NCBI GenBank assembly: GCA_900552795.1
Contig: USBB01000009.1
Location: 1-64,000 of the forward strand
Source of the DNA: an uncultured Eubacterium sp.
GTDB taxonomy: Bacteria > Bacillota > Clostridia > Lachnospirales > Lachnospiraceae
DNA length: 64,000 bases
Reading direction: 5' to 3'
Made by a program: the position numbers and the translations under genes. This document shows, piece after piece, positions 1 to 8,427 of the stretch (the first letter of the stretch is position 1; every line of letters starts with the position of its first letter). The notes beneath the pieces are model-generated. The model ran no database searches and was not told the DNA's origin. It saw nothing but the letters and a program-made list of their open reading frames with translations.

Positions 1-577
1 CACCCGGCTTAAATACCTCACCCTTAACCTGATCGGCTGTTCTAAGCTTAGTCTGAGTTTTACCGATATCAACTAAAATATCTCCTCTCTCATCAATTCT
101 TTGAACAGTTCCTGTGATTATTTCCTTTTCTTTTGAATGATATTCATTATAAATGGCAGCTTTTTCTTCCATTCTTATTCTCTGTACGATTACACCTTTA
201 GCATTCTTTGCTGCTCTTCTTGAAAAATCCTCTGATTTTACTTCAACAGTAACTACATCTCCTATGTTGCAGTAAGGATCTATCTTCCTTGCATCCTGAA
301 GAGAAATCTCAGTAGCTGATATAAACTTTTCACTGTTTCTTTTATTTTTCTCACCGTTATCCTCCGGTATTATAACCTCCTCAACTACCTTTCTGTCAGA
401 ATATATGTGAAAATCTCCTGTTATTCTGTCAAGTGTCACATGGGCATTCTCAACTGTATCAAACTGGCTCTTATACTCATCCATAAGAGATTTTTCAATA
501 GCTTCAAACATTATCTCTTTGCTTATGCCATTCTCCTTTTCAAGTGCATTTAATGCTAAAATTAATTCTTTACTCAT
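1..577 (-). CDS. nusA: Transcription termination/antitermination factor NusA (N-terminal part, runs off the window)
   Basis: The first 192 residues of NusA, which binds RNA polymerase and RNA and controls pausing, termination and antitermination. Residues 1-125 form the polymerase-binding N-terminal domain, and an S1 RNA-binding domain begins near residue 151; the KH domains lie beyond the window edge. Two ATG codons are adjacent (580 and 577). The AGGAGG at 583-588 is five bases from the second, so I start at 577. The gene is 51 bases downstream of rimP, the usual rimP-nusA order, and is probably co-transcribed with it. The frame is open to position 1. Confidence 0.95.
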   Translation of the reverse strand, partial: MSKELILALNALEKENGISKEIMFEAIEKSLMDEYKSQFDTVENAHVTLDRITGDFHIYSDRKVVEEVIIPEDNGEKNKRNSEKFISATEISLQDARKIDPYCNIGDVVTVEVKSEDFSRRAAKNAKGVIVQRIRMEEKAAIYNEYHSKEKEIITGTVQRIDERGDILVDIGKTQTKLRTADQVKGEVFKPG

Positions 578-628
578 CATATCCTCCTAAAATTGTATCT
601 CTATAATTAAGGCGTCAAGCCCCTCTAA

Positions 629-1096
629 TCAATCACAAAACGCAAGTCTTATCATTGCAAGATTTGTTCTTTCAAATACCTGCTGTGTCTTATCATCAAA
701 TTCCAAAGTTATGGTATCGTCATTATATTCTTTTAAAATGCCTGTAAATTCCTTGCATTTTTCAACTGCCTTAAAAAGCTTAATATCAATCTTTTTGCCT
801 ATACTTCTCTTATAGTCTTTTTCTTTTTTTAATGGTCTTAAAAGCCCCGGAGAACTAACTTCAAAAATATACTGCTCCTGAATGTAATCCTCCCTGTCAA
901 GAATTTCATTAAAAGCTCTGCTTACAACCTCACAGTCATCAACAGTAATACCGCCATCTTTATCAATATAAACTCTTAAGTACCACTCGCTTCCTTCTTT
1001 TACAAACTCAACATCGACCAGCTCAAAATTATTGGCATCGATTATAGGCTGTATCAGCTGCTCTGTTTTAGTTTCATAGCTTTCTTTTCTGCCCAT
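629..1096 (-). CDS. rimP: Ribosome maturation factor RimP
   Basis: A 155-residue protein of normal RimP length; the family assists maturation of the 30S subunit. The N-terminal half has the conserved region with VDVEFVKEG and a YIDKDGGI hairpin followed by the DDCEVVSR helix. The centre carries the family signature YIFEVSSPGLLRPL, and the C-terminal SH3-like domain ends at FCD. It starts at ATG 1096 behind a modest AGGGTGA. It leads into nusA. In Bacillus it directly follows polC, whereas here about 1.7 kb of other DNA (repeat, two genes, a tRNA) separates polC from rimP. It must therefore have its own promoter or rely on read-through past the hairpin at 1178-1210; I see no clear promoter. 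Confidence 0.95.
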   Translation of the reverse strand: MGRKESYETKTEQLIQPIIDANNFELVDVEFVKEGSEWYLRVYIDKDGGITVDDCEVVSRAFNEILDREDYIQEQYIFEVSSPGLLRPLKKEKDYKRSIGKKIDIKLFKAVEKCKEFTGILKEYNDDTITLEFDDKTQQVFERTNLAMIRLAFCD

Positions 1097-1177
1097 TCTT
1101 TCATCACCCTTCTATTAAATTGTTATAACGCTCAAGATATCAAAACAACCTAAGCTGTGCTCTGTAAAGACTATATA

Positions 1178-1210
1178 AGGAAAGAGTGGACGAAATGTCC
1201 ACTCTTTCCT
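1178..1210 (-). terminator. Hairpin after tRNA-Glu, probable terminator
   Basis: A perfect 14-bp inverted repeat (arms 1178-1191 and 1197-1210) with a 5-base loop, starting 18 bases after the 3' end of the tRNA on the minus strand. The tract that follows is only moderately T-rich (TATATAG). It is best read as the terminator or processing stem of the tRNA transcript. The same stem would also form in a plus-strand transcript, but no plus-strand gene is visible. Confidence 0.65.
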
Positions 1211-1228
1211 AGTCGAATATATACAGAA

Positions 1229-1300
1229 TAGCTCATAGGGGAATCGAACCCCTGTTTCCGCCGTGAGAGGGCGGCGTCTTAACCGCTTGACCAATGAGCC
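1229..1300 (-). tRNA. tRNA-Glu, anticodon CUC
   Basis: A 72-base cloverleaf read on the minus strand. The acceptor arm begins GGCTCAT and closes with ATGAGC plus a U opposite G1. The D arm contains GGTCAAGCGGTTAAG. The anticodon stem CCGCC/GGCGG encloses loop CTCTCAC, giving anticodon CUC, which reads the glutamate codon GAG. The T arm contains GGTTCGATTCC. The 3' CCA is not encoded and must be added after transcription. It stands alone, with its own promoter just upstream and a hairpin just downstream. Confidence 0.93.
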
Positions 1301-1317
1301 TCAGCACTGACTCATTT

Positions 1318-1346
1318 AATATACAACACATTAAACGAAAATGCAA
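1318..1346 (-). promoter_or_regulatory. Sigma-A type promoter for tRNA-Glu
   Basis: On the minus strand, TTGCAT (1341-1346) and TATATT (1318-1323) are separated by exactly 17 bases. The -10 box ends 17 bases before the mature tRNA 5' end, which suits a short pre-tRNA leader. The -10 matches consensus at 5 of 6 positions; the -35 matches mainly in TTG. Confidence 0.6.
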
Positions 1347-1395
1347 GTACTTTTTTTATTTTTTTTAAATTTTTTCTGTTTAAATAATTTCAGCA

Positions 1396-1872
1396 TTATT
1401 TAAGCAGTTTTTTACATACATCTACAATTATGCCATGGTCAATCGTATGGTCAAACCCTGAGACAGTAATTGTACCGATTGCTGTCGGACAGTTTCTTAA
1501 TCTAATTGGAAATGCTCCGCCAACCTCTGCGTATTGTGACGGATCTAAATGCCATTTTTCTTCAATAGAAAGCCCAAAATCCTTAAGCATATAATGCGCC
1601 CACAATGAACTGTGTCCTGTATGAATAGCCGTATTTTTCTTTCTTTCAATCATTACATCATTACTGACTGCATTACCATTGCTCGAATAATGAAAAAGTC
1701 TTCTTCCTGCAACCTGTATATCCAGACAAATTTTATTATTTCTAGCCTTTGCTTCATCAATCAAAGCCAACCCAATTGTTAAAGCATCCTCCGAATCAAA
1801 ATGATCAAACTGAATTTCATGTTCCTGCTTTTCAACTTCCTTTGCCAGCTGCTTAAATGTTTTATCGCTCAT
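1396..1872 (-). CDS. UPF0303 family protein (heme-degrading-domain/GlcG-like fold)
   Basis: A 158-residue protein that I recognise as the UPF0303 family (Pfam heme-degrading domain, DUF336-like fold). Recognisable elements are the RRLFHY and RKKNTAIHTGHSSL stretches, the DPSQYAEVGGAFPIRL core and the ITVSG-DH segment near the C-terminus. Length is typical. There is no signal peptide or membrane segment, so it is probably cytoplasmic. Biochemical function is not established from sequence; heme or small-molecule binding is family-level inference only. ATG 1872 follows AGGAGG. It belongs to a small cargo block between polC and rimP and does not obviously share an operon with either neighbour. 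Confidence 0.85.
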   Translation of the reverse strand: MSDKTFKQLAKEVEKQEHEIQFDHFDSEDALTIGLALIDEAKARNNKICLDIQVAGRRLFHYSSNGNAVSNDVMIERKKNTAIHTGHSSLWAHYMLKDFGLSIEEKWHLDPSQYAEVGGAFPIRLRNCPTAIGTITVSGFDHTIDHGIIVDVCKKLLK

Positions 1873-1956
1873 AGTTATGCCTCCTATTTATCTACCATAA
1901 ATTTCAAAATTTAAAATAGTGTTTTAAAATTATCTTATAAGGCGTTATTTTAATGC

Positions 1957-2433
1957 TTACATAAAAGAAAATATTGCTCCAAAAAGACCTGCGCTTATCG
2001 CGCCCATAATAAGTCCGGCTATTAAAACTCCGCACAACACAGCAATTACACTCTCCTTAAAGCCCATATCAAGAAAGCTTGCGGCAAGTACTCCTGTCCA
2101 CGCTCCTGTTCCCGGAAGCGGTATTCCTACAAAAAGCATAAGTGCCACAAAAAGACCTTTTCCTGCCTTTTCCTTAAGCTTAACTCCGCCTTTGTGCCCT
2201 TTTTCAATGCAGAATGTAAAAAATTTCCCTATATATTTTTTATCTTTGCCCCATTCAAGAACCTTCCTTGCAAAGAAATAAATAAAAGGAACAGGAACCA
2301 TATTTCCCATAATACAAACTATATAAGATTCCAGCAAAGGCAGCTGAAAAGCCTGTGATATAGGAATTGCCCCTCTTAATTCAAGCAAAGGAACCATAGA
2401 TACAAGAAAAATTATAATATATTTTTTTAACAT
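1957..2433 (-). CDS. Small multidrug-export-like membrane protein (PF06695 family)
   Basis: A 158-residue integral membrane protein of the putative small multi-drug export family. The family hallmark PLLELRGAIP follows the first hydrophobic segment, and a second conserved stretch, GIPLPGTGAWTG, lies before the C-terminal membrane helices; about four helices in all. The longest frame begins at 2469, but ATG 2433 has GAGGAT at the right distance and gives the usual N-terminus MLKKY, so I start there. Transport substrate is unknown. Between it and polC lie only a possible promoter region and the structured repeat at 2561-2757. Confidence 0.8.
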   Translation of the reverse strand: MLKKYIIIFLVSMVPLLELRGAIPISQAFQLPLLESYIVCIMGNMVPVPFIYFFARKVLEWGKDKKYIGKFFTFCIEKGHKGGVKLKEKAGKGLFVALMLFVGIPLPGTGAWTGVLAASFLDMGFKESVIAVLCGVLIAGLIMGAISAGLFGAIFSFM

Positions 2434-2560
2434 ATAAATCCTCATTTCTGTGTACGTATTTAACGTCACTACTATTTAAACACCTGTAATACCCTATTAA
2501 GATACTGTTATTTATATTACAAAAAGGTTTTTGTAAATGCAACATTTTTATTTATTTTTA

Positions 2561-2757
2561 AGATTACAGTGTCAAAAGGTCTTTAGCCCACTTGTGCTTG
2601 CACGATAGTGGGCAAATGACCTTGGGACACGCCCCTATATGAACATAAAAGTGAAGCGTAAGCTTCACGATATGTGAATATTGGGGCGGATTGTGGGAGT
2701 GCGGAGCACGAAACAATCCGTGTAATCGTAATTAGAGTGTTTTGACACCTGATCTTT
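2561..2757. repeat. Structured intergenic repeat element with imperfect terminal inverted repeats
   Basis: An element of about 197 bp, GC-richer than its surroundings. Its ends are imperfect inverted repeats built on GTGTCAAAA (left, near 2570) and its complement TTTTGACAC (right, near 2740). Inside are three nested palindromes: a 7-bp stem at 2586-2592/2607-2613 holding a smaller GTGC/GCAC stem; a large stem closed by CGCCCC/GGGGCG around a 7-bp GTGAAGC/GCTTCAC hairpin at 2651-2668; and a GGATTGT/ACAATCC stem at about 2688-2718. An open frame crosses it but looks like a by-product of the palindromes. A truncated second copy is at 57714-57766. No transposase is present. Confidence 0.75.
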
Positions 2758-2789
2758 TTAAGATACCGCATCTAAATCTTTACCACTGT

Positions 2790-5700
2790 TTACAGGTCAA
2801 AAAGAGACAACTGATTACTGTCAGCCATATTTTTAAGCAATCCCAGTTCTGTCAGCTTATCTATAACGGTCTGTCCAACCTTTGCCCTCTGGCGCAAATC
2901 ATCTTTAGATAGGAATTCCCCGTCTCTTGCCGCGATTTCTATAGATTCTCCTGCAACTTCACCGATTTTTGAAACAACTTTGTAAGACGGCATGATTTTG
3001 CCATCAATTATCTGAAATGTTCTTGCCTTTGCCTTATACAAATCAATAGGGGCAAATTCAAAACCTCTTGCATACATTTCCTGGACAATACGCATAACAG
3101 CAAGCTCATCTTCTTCAGTCTTTGCTATTGTTCCCGCTGATTTCTTGGCTTTATAATCATTTATATAGTATTCCAGCTTTTCGCGGCCCATAGCCATCTT
3201 CTCATAATCAAATGCTCCTGCTCTTATACTGAAATATGCACAGTAATAAGCCATCGGATAAAAGACCTTACAGTACGCCACTCTCCATGCCATCATAACA
3301 TAAGCCGCCGCATGTGCTTTAGGAAACATATACTGTATTTTTTTACATGACCATATATACCAGTCAGGCACATCATGCTCACGCATAATCTGTTCCTGCT
3401 CAGGCGTAAGACCTTTACCTTTTCTTACCTTTTCCATTATGGTAAATGCCGTCTCACTCTCTATACCTTTCTGTATAAGGTATATCATAATATCATCTCT
3501 TGTACAAATTGCAGTAGATATTGTAGCCTTTCCTTCCTTTAAAAGCACCTGCGCATTACCAAGCCACACATCGGTACCGTGCGAAAGTCCGGCAATTCGT
3601 ACAAGGTCTGAAAAATACTGCGGCTTTGTATCTATTAACATCTGCATCGCAAAATCAGTACCAAATTCAGGTATTCCAAGTGCGCCAAGCTTACAGCCGC
3701 CGATATCCTCAGGTTTTATTCCAAGTGCACTCGTATCCTTAAAAAGTGACATAACTTCTTTTGAATCAAGCGGTATTTCAAGAGGGTCTATTCCTGTTAA
3801 ATCCTGAAGCATTCTTATCATTGTAGGGTCAAGATGACCTAAAATATCAAGCTTTAACAGGTTATGATCAATACTGTGATAATCAAAATGTGTTGTGACT
3901 ATCGTCGTTTTCATATCATTTGCAGGGTGCTGTACAGGTGTAAATGAATGAATTTCTTCGCCAATCGGCAATACTACTATACCGCCCGGATGCTGTCCTG
4001 TAGTTCTTCTTATATCAATACACCCCTCCGCAATTCTTTCTATTTCACCTCTTCTTTTTACAATAGGATGACCTGCTTTTTCACTCTTTTGCTCAAGGTA
4101 TTTTAAAACAAAGCCATATGCTGTTTTATCAGCAACAGTACCTATCGTACCTGCCTTAAATGTCTGTCCTTTTCCGAATATTACCTCCGTAAACGCATGT
4201 GCTTTACTCTGATACTCATTTGAAAAATTAAGGTCGATATCAGGCTCTTTATTTCCTTTAAACCCAAGGAATGTTTCAAACGGAATGTCAAATCCCAGTT
4301 TATTAAGCTTATGTCCGCATTTCGGACATATCTTGTCCGGCATATCGCAACCTGCACCGCCTGCAAATGATTTTACCTCATCAGAATAAAAATCATTATA
4401 AAAGCATTTTGGACAAAGATAATGCGGACTTAGCGGATTAACCTCCGTAATACCGGCCATTGTAGCTGCAAACGATGAACCTACCGAACCTCTTGAACCA
4501 ACGAGATATCCGTCATCATTTGATTTCCACACAAGCTTTTGCGCAATTATATACATAACTGAATATCCGTTTGAAATAATCGAATCAAGCTCCCTGTTAA
4601 GGCGCTTCTCGACTATTTCAGGAAGAACCTCTCCATATATTTCATGCGCTCTGTCGTTGCATATCTTTCTTAACATCTGGTCCGAATTTTCAATAATAGG
4701 AGGACACTTATCAGGGCGAACCGGTATTATATTTTCACACATATTAAGTATCTTGTTTGTGTTTGTCACAACTATCTCGTACGCTTTTTCACTTCCGAGA
4801 TAATCGAACTCATGAAGCATTTCCTCTGTCGTATGAAGATAAAGCGGTGCCTGATTATCAGCATCATCAAATCCCTTGCCTGACATAATTATTCTTCTGT
4901 AAACTTCATCCTCAGGATTAAGAAAATGCACATCACAGGTTGCTACGACAGGTTTTGAAAACTTTTCTCCCAGCGCCACAACTTTTCTGTTAAGGTCCCT
5001 TAAATCCTCGTCACTCTTAACATAGCATTCTTCCTTTTCAATCATAAATTTATTATTACCTATAGGCTGAACCTCAAGATAATCATAGAAATTTACTATT
5101 CTTGCTATCTCGGCATTTGAACGGCCGTTTAACATTGCCCTAAACAACTCTCCGGCCTCACATGCACTTCCGATTATAAGGCCTTCCCTGTACTTATTTA
5201 CAAGACTTTTCGGAATTTTGGGAAATCTGCTGAAATACTGTAAATGAGATGCCGAAACAAGTCTGTACAAATTAATTCTTCCCATCTCATTTGAAGCTAA
5301 AATAATACAATGGTACTGATGAAGCTTTTTTATGGCATCATCATCCATTCCGCCGACATCATTTAATGTATCAAGGTCAAATATATCCCTTTCCTTTAAC
5401 ATATTTATCATTTTTAAGTAAATATGCGCAGTTGCTCCCGCATCATCAACAGCTCTGTGATGATTTTCCAAAGATACGTTAAGATGCTTGCACAATGTAT
5501 CAAGCTTATAATTGTGAAGATTCGGTATTAAAAACTGTCCTAAAAGCACAGTATCCACAAATGACGGTTCATAATAAATACCCATTTTTTCAGCCTTATT
5601 TATTATAAAGCTGACATCAAATTCAGCATTATGCGCAACCAAAACCGCATCAGCACAAAATTCAAGAAATTCAGGCAGCACCTCTTCTATCACAGGCTCG

Positions 5701-7292
5701 TTAATAACCATATCATCGCTTATTCCTGTAAGATTTTCTATTCTGAAAGGTATAGGAATCTGCGGATTTACAAATCTGCTGAATGTATCTACGATAACTC
5801 CGTCCCTGATTTTTACGGCACCTATCTCTATAATCTTATCAACCTCTGCCGAAAATCCCGTTGTTTCCAAATCAAACACAACAAACTCAGTATCAAGATT
5901 TTGTCCCTTGGAATTTACAACTATTGTTTTTGTATCATCAACAAGGTATGCTTCAACTCCGTAAATAACCTTGAAGTCAAACTTCCTGCCCTGCTTTTTA
6001 TAAGAGCTTTGCATGTCCTGAATCACATGATATGCGTCGGTAAATGCCTGTACGACACCATGGTCCGTAATCGCTATTCCTTTATGCCCCCAGCGCACCG
6101 CCTGCTTTATAATGTCTCCGACCTTTGATACTCCGTCCATATCACTCATTTTTGTATGACAATGAAGCTCAACTCTTTTATTTAATGCAAGGTCATTTCT
6201 TACCTCTCTTGTGTCTGACGACTTTCTTATGCCCCACACATTTGATATTGATATTTCCTGGTCATACTTATCTAAAGCTGCAATGCCCTTAATTTTCAAA
6301 AAATTCTTTTTCTTTATAAATTCCCTGATTTCAGGCAGCTGTTCATTTCTTATAAACAGCTTCACGGAAATGGTATCGGTAAAATCTGTTATGTCAAACA
6401 TAACTATCGTTCTTTCATTCCGTATTTCTCTTTCCTCTACTTTGCGCACCATTCCTGCGATAACAACTTCGCCTATAGCAGAATCCACCTGCTCAATCGG
6501 TATAGGCTCCTCGTCAAAATCCCTGCCATAAAGAACATCGTTATTGTTCGGCTTTTTCTTATAATAATCATTACCGGAATTATTACCCTTAAAAGAAGCT
6601 GCGGCAGCAGTTTTCTTTTCAGCAGCAGCTTTGGCATCATCCGCATTTGATTTCTTTTTTGTTTCCTTTTTATTATCGGATATATTATCGTTTATTCCGT
6701 CGCCCTCGCTTGCTGCGTGCATATTTTTCTCAATTTCGGCAACACGAAGCGAAAGCTTGTGTTCATTTTCCTTTTCGTAATGACTGCCTTTCTTTTTGGC
6801 ATAATTATAAATAACATCTATCTCATAACCGAATCTGTTAAGAAATATCTGCTTAAAATAGTTTTTTAATGTTTCCGCATATGTACGCGACAAAAATCCA
6901 TCCTCAAGCGTCAGTACAAGACAATCCTCTCCCTCAAATTCCCATGTTGAATTTTTAAGAAGATTATATTCAAGCGTCCAGTATTTTTCCAGTTCAAACT
7001 GTATACTGTCATAATATATATCCATAATCTTTACAGGCGTGTACTGTTTTGAAAGATTATATCTGTCTATTATCCTGACATCCATATTCTTCATTCGAAA
7101 CACCTGTTTTTTTAACGCATCTTCAACTTTATATATAATATGCTTGCTTATAAGCCTGTCGCTTTTTAAATAAATACGTGCCAGAGAATTAGTTGATGTT
7201 TTAGTTACTTTTACTACATTTACGTCGTAAAAGTATACAGCTAATTCCTCTGGCAGCCTTAATGTTTTAAATACTTCAAAAAATTTGTACAA
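2790..7292 (-). CDS. polC: DNA polymerase III alpha subunit, Gram-positive type PolC
   Basis: The 1500-residue replicative polymerase with built-in 3'-5' exonuclease. In order: N-terminal domain (1-190); a low-complexity K/A/N-rich linker (about 195-250); an OB-fold (about 270-350); a PHP domain starting at VELHCHTKMSD (373); a DEDDh proofreading exonuclease inserted in the PHP domain, with DLETTG at 474-479; then the palm, including the catalytic region PDIDLNFS and a zinc-binding cluster of CPKC-type pairs; fingers; and a C-terminal QLSLF clamp-binding motif. The start is TTG 7292, behind GAGGT. It is 45 bases after ispG and closes the housekeeping block. Length is slightly above the Bacillus enzyme, mostly in the linker. 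Confidence 0.97.
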   Translation of the reverse strand: MYKFFEVFKTLRLPEELAVYFYDVNVVKVTKTSTNSLARIYLKSDRLISKHIIYKVEDALKKQVFRMKNMDVRIIDRYNLSKQYTPVKIMDIYYDSIQFELEKYWTLEYNLLKNSTWEFEGEDCLVLTLEDGFLSRTYAETLKNYFKQIFLNRFGYEIDVIYNYAKKKGSHYEKENEHKLSLRVAEIEKNMHAASEGDGINDNISDNKKETKKKSNADDAKAAAEKKTAAAASFKGNNSGNDYYKKKPNNNDVLYGRDFDEEPIPIEQVDSAIGEVVIAGMVRKVEEREIRNERTIVMFDITDFTDTISVKLFIRNEQLPEIREFIKKKNFLKIKGIAALDKYDQEISISNVWGIRKSSDTREVRNDLALNKRVELHCHTKMSDMDGVSKVGDIIKQAVRWGHKGIAITDHGVVQAFTDAYHVIQDMQSSYKKQGRKFDFKVIYGVEAYLVDDTKTIVVNSKGQNLDTEFVVFDLETTGFSAEVDKIIEIGAVKIRDGVIVDTFSRFVNPQIPIPFRIENLTGISDDMVINEPVIEEVLPEFLEFCADAVLVAHNAEFDVSFIINKAEKMGIYYEPSFVDTVLLGQFLIPNLHNYKLDTLCKHLNVSLENHHRAVDDAGATAHIYLKMINMLKERDIFDLDTLNDVGGMDDDAIKKLHQYHCIILASNEMGRINLYRLVSASHLQYFSRFPKIPKSLVNKYREGLIIGSACEAGELFRAMLNGRSNAEIARIVNFYDYLEVQPIGNNKFMIEKEECYVKSDEDLRDLNRKVVALGEKFSKPVVATCDVHFLNPEDEVYRRIIMSGKGFDDADNQAPLYLHTTEEMLHEFDYLGSEKAYEIVVTNTNKILNMCENIIPVRPDKCPPIIENSDQMLRKICNDRAHEIYGEVLPEIVEKRLNRELDSIISNGYSVMYIIAQKLVWKSNDDGYLVGSRGSVGSSFAATMAGITEVNPLSPHYLCPKCFYNDFYSDEVKSFAGGAGCDMPDKICPKCGHKLNKLGFDIPFETFLGFKGNKEPDIDLNFSNEYQSKAHAFTEVIFGKGQTFKAGTIGTVADKTAYGFVLKYLEQKSEKAGHPIVKRRGEIERIAEGCIDIRRTTGQHPGGIVVLPIGEEIHSFTPVQHPANDMKTTIVTTHFDYHSIDHNLLKLDILGHLDPTMIRMLQDLTGIDPLEIPLDSKEVMSLFKDTSALGIKPEDIGGCKLGALGIPEFGTDFAMQMLIDTKPQYFSDLVRIAGLSHGTDVWLGNAQVLLKEGKATISTAICTRDDIMIYLIQKGIESETAFTIMEKVRKGKGLTPEQEQIMREHDVPDWYIWSCKKIQYMFPKAHAAAYVMMAWRVAYCKVFYPMAYYCAYFSIRAGAFDYEKMAMGREKLEYYINDYKAKKSAGTIAKTEEDELAVMRIVQEMYARGFEFAPIDLYKAKARTFQIIDGKIMPSYKVVSKIGEVAGESIEIAARDGEFLSKDDLRQRAKVGQTVIDKLTELGLLKNMADSNQLSLFDL

Positions 7293-7337
7293 TTCAAGTA
7301 CCTCTGACCCTAATACACTTTATCTTAATCTGACAGT

Positions 7338-8396
7338 TTAATCCTCTTTCCAGTGGTCAAGCTCATACTTCAGCACTGAAAGAAGCTCTTCCTCTTTTAC
7401 TTTCTTAATTACCTCTCCGTGCTTTATCAAAACTCCGCAGCCGTCTCCGCCTGCTATGCCAATATCAGCTTCCTTTGCCTCTCCCGGACCGTTTACGACA
7501 CACCCCATAACTGCAAGCTTCAAGTCAAGGTCATAACCTGCAACCATCTGCTCAACTTTTGATGCAAGGCCTATAAGGTCAATTTTTGTACGCCCGCATG
7601 TAGGGCATGAAACAACCTCTATTCCGCCTTTTTTAAGACCGAGAGTCCTTAAAATTATCTTTGCAGCCTCAATTTCTTTTACGGGATTGTCTGTCAATGA
7701 AACTCTGATAGTGTCGCCAATTCCCTGATTCAATATAAGTCCAAGACCAATTGATGACTTTATGCCTCCTGAAAATGATGTTCCAGATTCGGTGATTCCT
7801 ACATGAAGAGGATATGTAGTTTCTCTGGCTATAAGTTCGTGAGCTTTTACACACATCATTACATCGGAAGATTTGATGCTTATAACGAGATTATCATATC
7901 CCAAATCTTCAATTATCCTAACCTTATCAAGTGCGCTCTCAACAAGTCCCTGTGCAGTCACACCGTTATACTTCTCCACAAGCTCCTTTTCAAGCGAACC
8001 GCTGTTAACACCTACTCTTATCGGTATGTTTCTTGATTTTGCCTCATCTACAACCGCTTTTATTTTATCTTTTCCGCCGATATTTCCCGGATTTATTCTT
8101 ATCTTATCGGCACCATTTTCCATTGCAGCAATAGCCATTTTATAATCAAAATGTATATCCGCAACAAGCGGGATATGGATATGCTTCTTTATATCTGCAA
8201 CTGCTTTTGCCGCTTCAATGGTAGGAACTGTACAGCGCACAATATCGCACCCTGCCGCTTCAAGCGCAAGTATCTGTTCAACGGTTGCATCAACATCCTC
8301 AGTATGTGTATTAGTCATAGACTGAATTGCTATCGGATTGCCGCCGCCAATAATTTTGTTACCGATTTTTATAACCTTAGTATTATCCCTGTACAT
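7338..8396 (-). CDS. ispG: 4-hydroxy-3-methylbut-2-enyl diphosphate synthase IspG (GcpE)
   Basis: The penultimate enzyme of the MEP isoprenoid pathway; a [4Fe-4S] enzyme that converts MEcPP to HMBPP. The TIM-barrel start has the signature IQSMTNTHTEDVDATV. The three cluster cysteines are visible in CPTCGR (about 264 and 267) and GCVVNGPGEA (about 299). 352 residues, normal for the short bacterial form. An in-frame ATG at 8408 overlaps its own Shine-Dalgarno (ATGGAGG), so the second ATG, at 8396 seven bases after GGAGG, is the real start. It sits between rseP and polC with dxr two genes upstream, so two MEP enzymes share one transcription unit with uppS, which consumes the product. Confidence 0.96.
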   Translation of the reverse strand: MYRDNTKVIKIGNKIIGGGNPIAIQSMTNTHTEDVDATVEQILALEAAGCDIVRCTVPTIEAAKAVADIKKHIHIPLVADIHFDYKMAIAAMENGADKIRINPGNIGGKDKIKAVVDEAKSRNIPIRVGVNSGSLEKELVEKYNGVTAQGLVESALDKVRIIEDLGYDNLVISIKSSDVMMCVKAHELIARETTYPLHVGITESGTSFSGGIKSSIGLGLILNQGIGDTIRVSLTDNPVKEIEAAKIILRTLGLKKGGIEVVSCPTCGRTKIDLIGLASKVEQMVAGYDLDLKLAVMGCVVNGPGEAKEADIGIAGGDGCGVLIKHGEVIKKVKEEELLSVLKYELDHWKED

Positions 8397-8427
8397 AATA
8401 ACCTCCATTTTTTAAGCAACTTTATTG

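Noticed and set aside
1380..1403. AT-only palindrome at the UPF0303 stop codon as terminator
   Set aside because: All A-T pairs, and the following minus-strand tract is A-rich, not T-rich.
2583..2771. 62-codon frame on the minus strand over the repeat
   Set aside because: It lies within the nested palindromes, has no ribosome binding site and no resemblance to a protein family.
5631..6128. 165-codon plus-strand frame inside polC
   Set aside because: Opposite to a fully conserved polC exonuclease region; it is a shadow frame.
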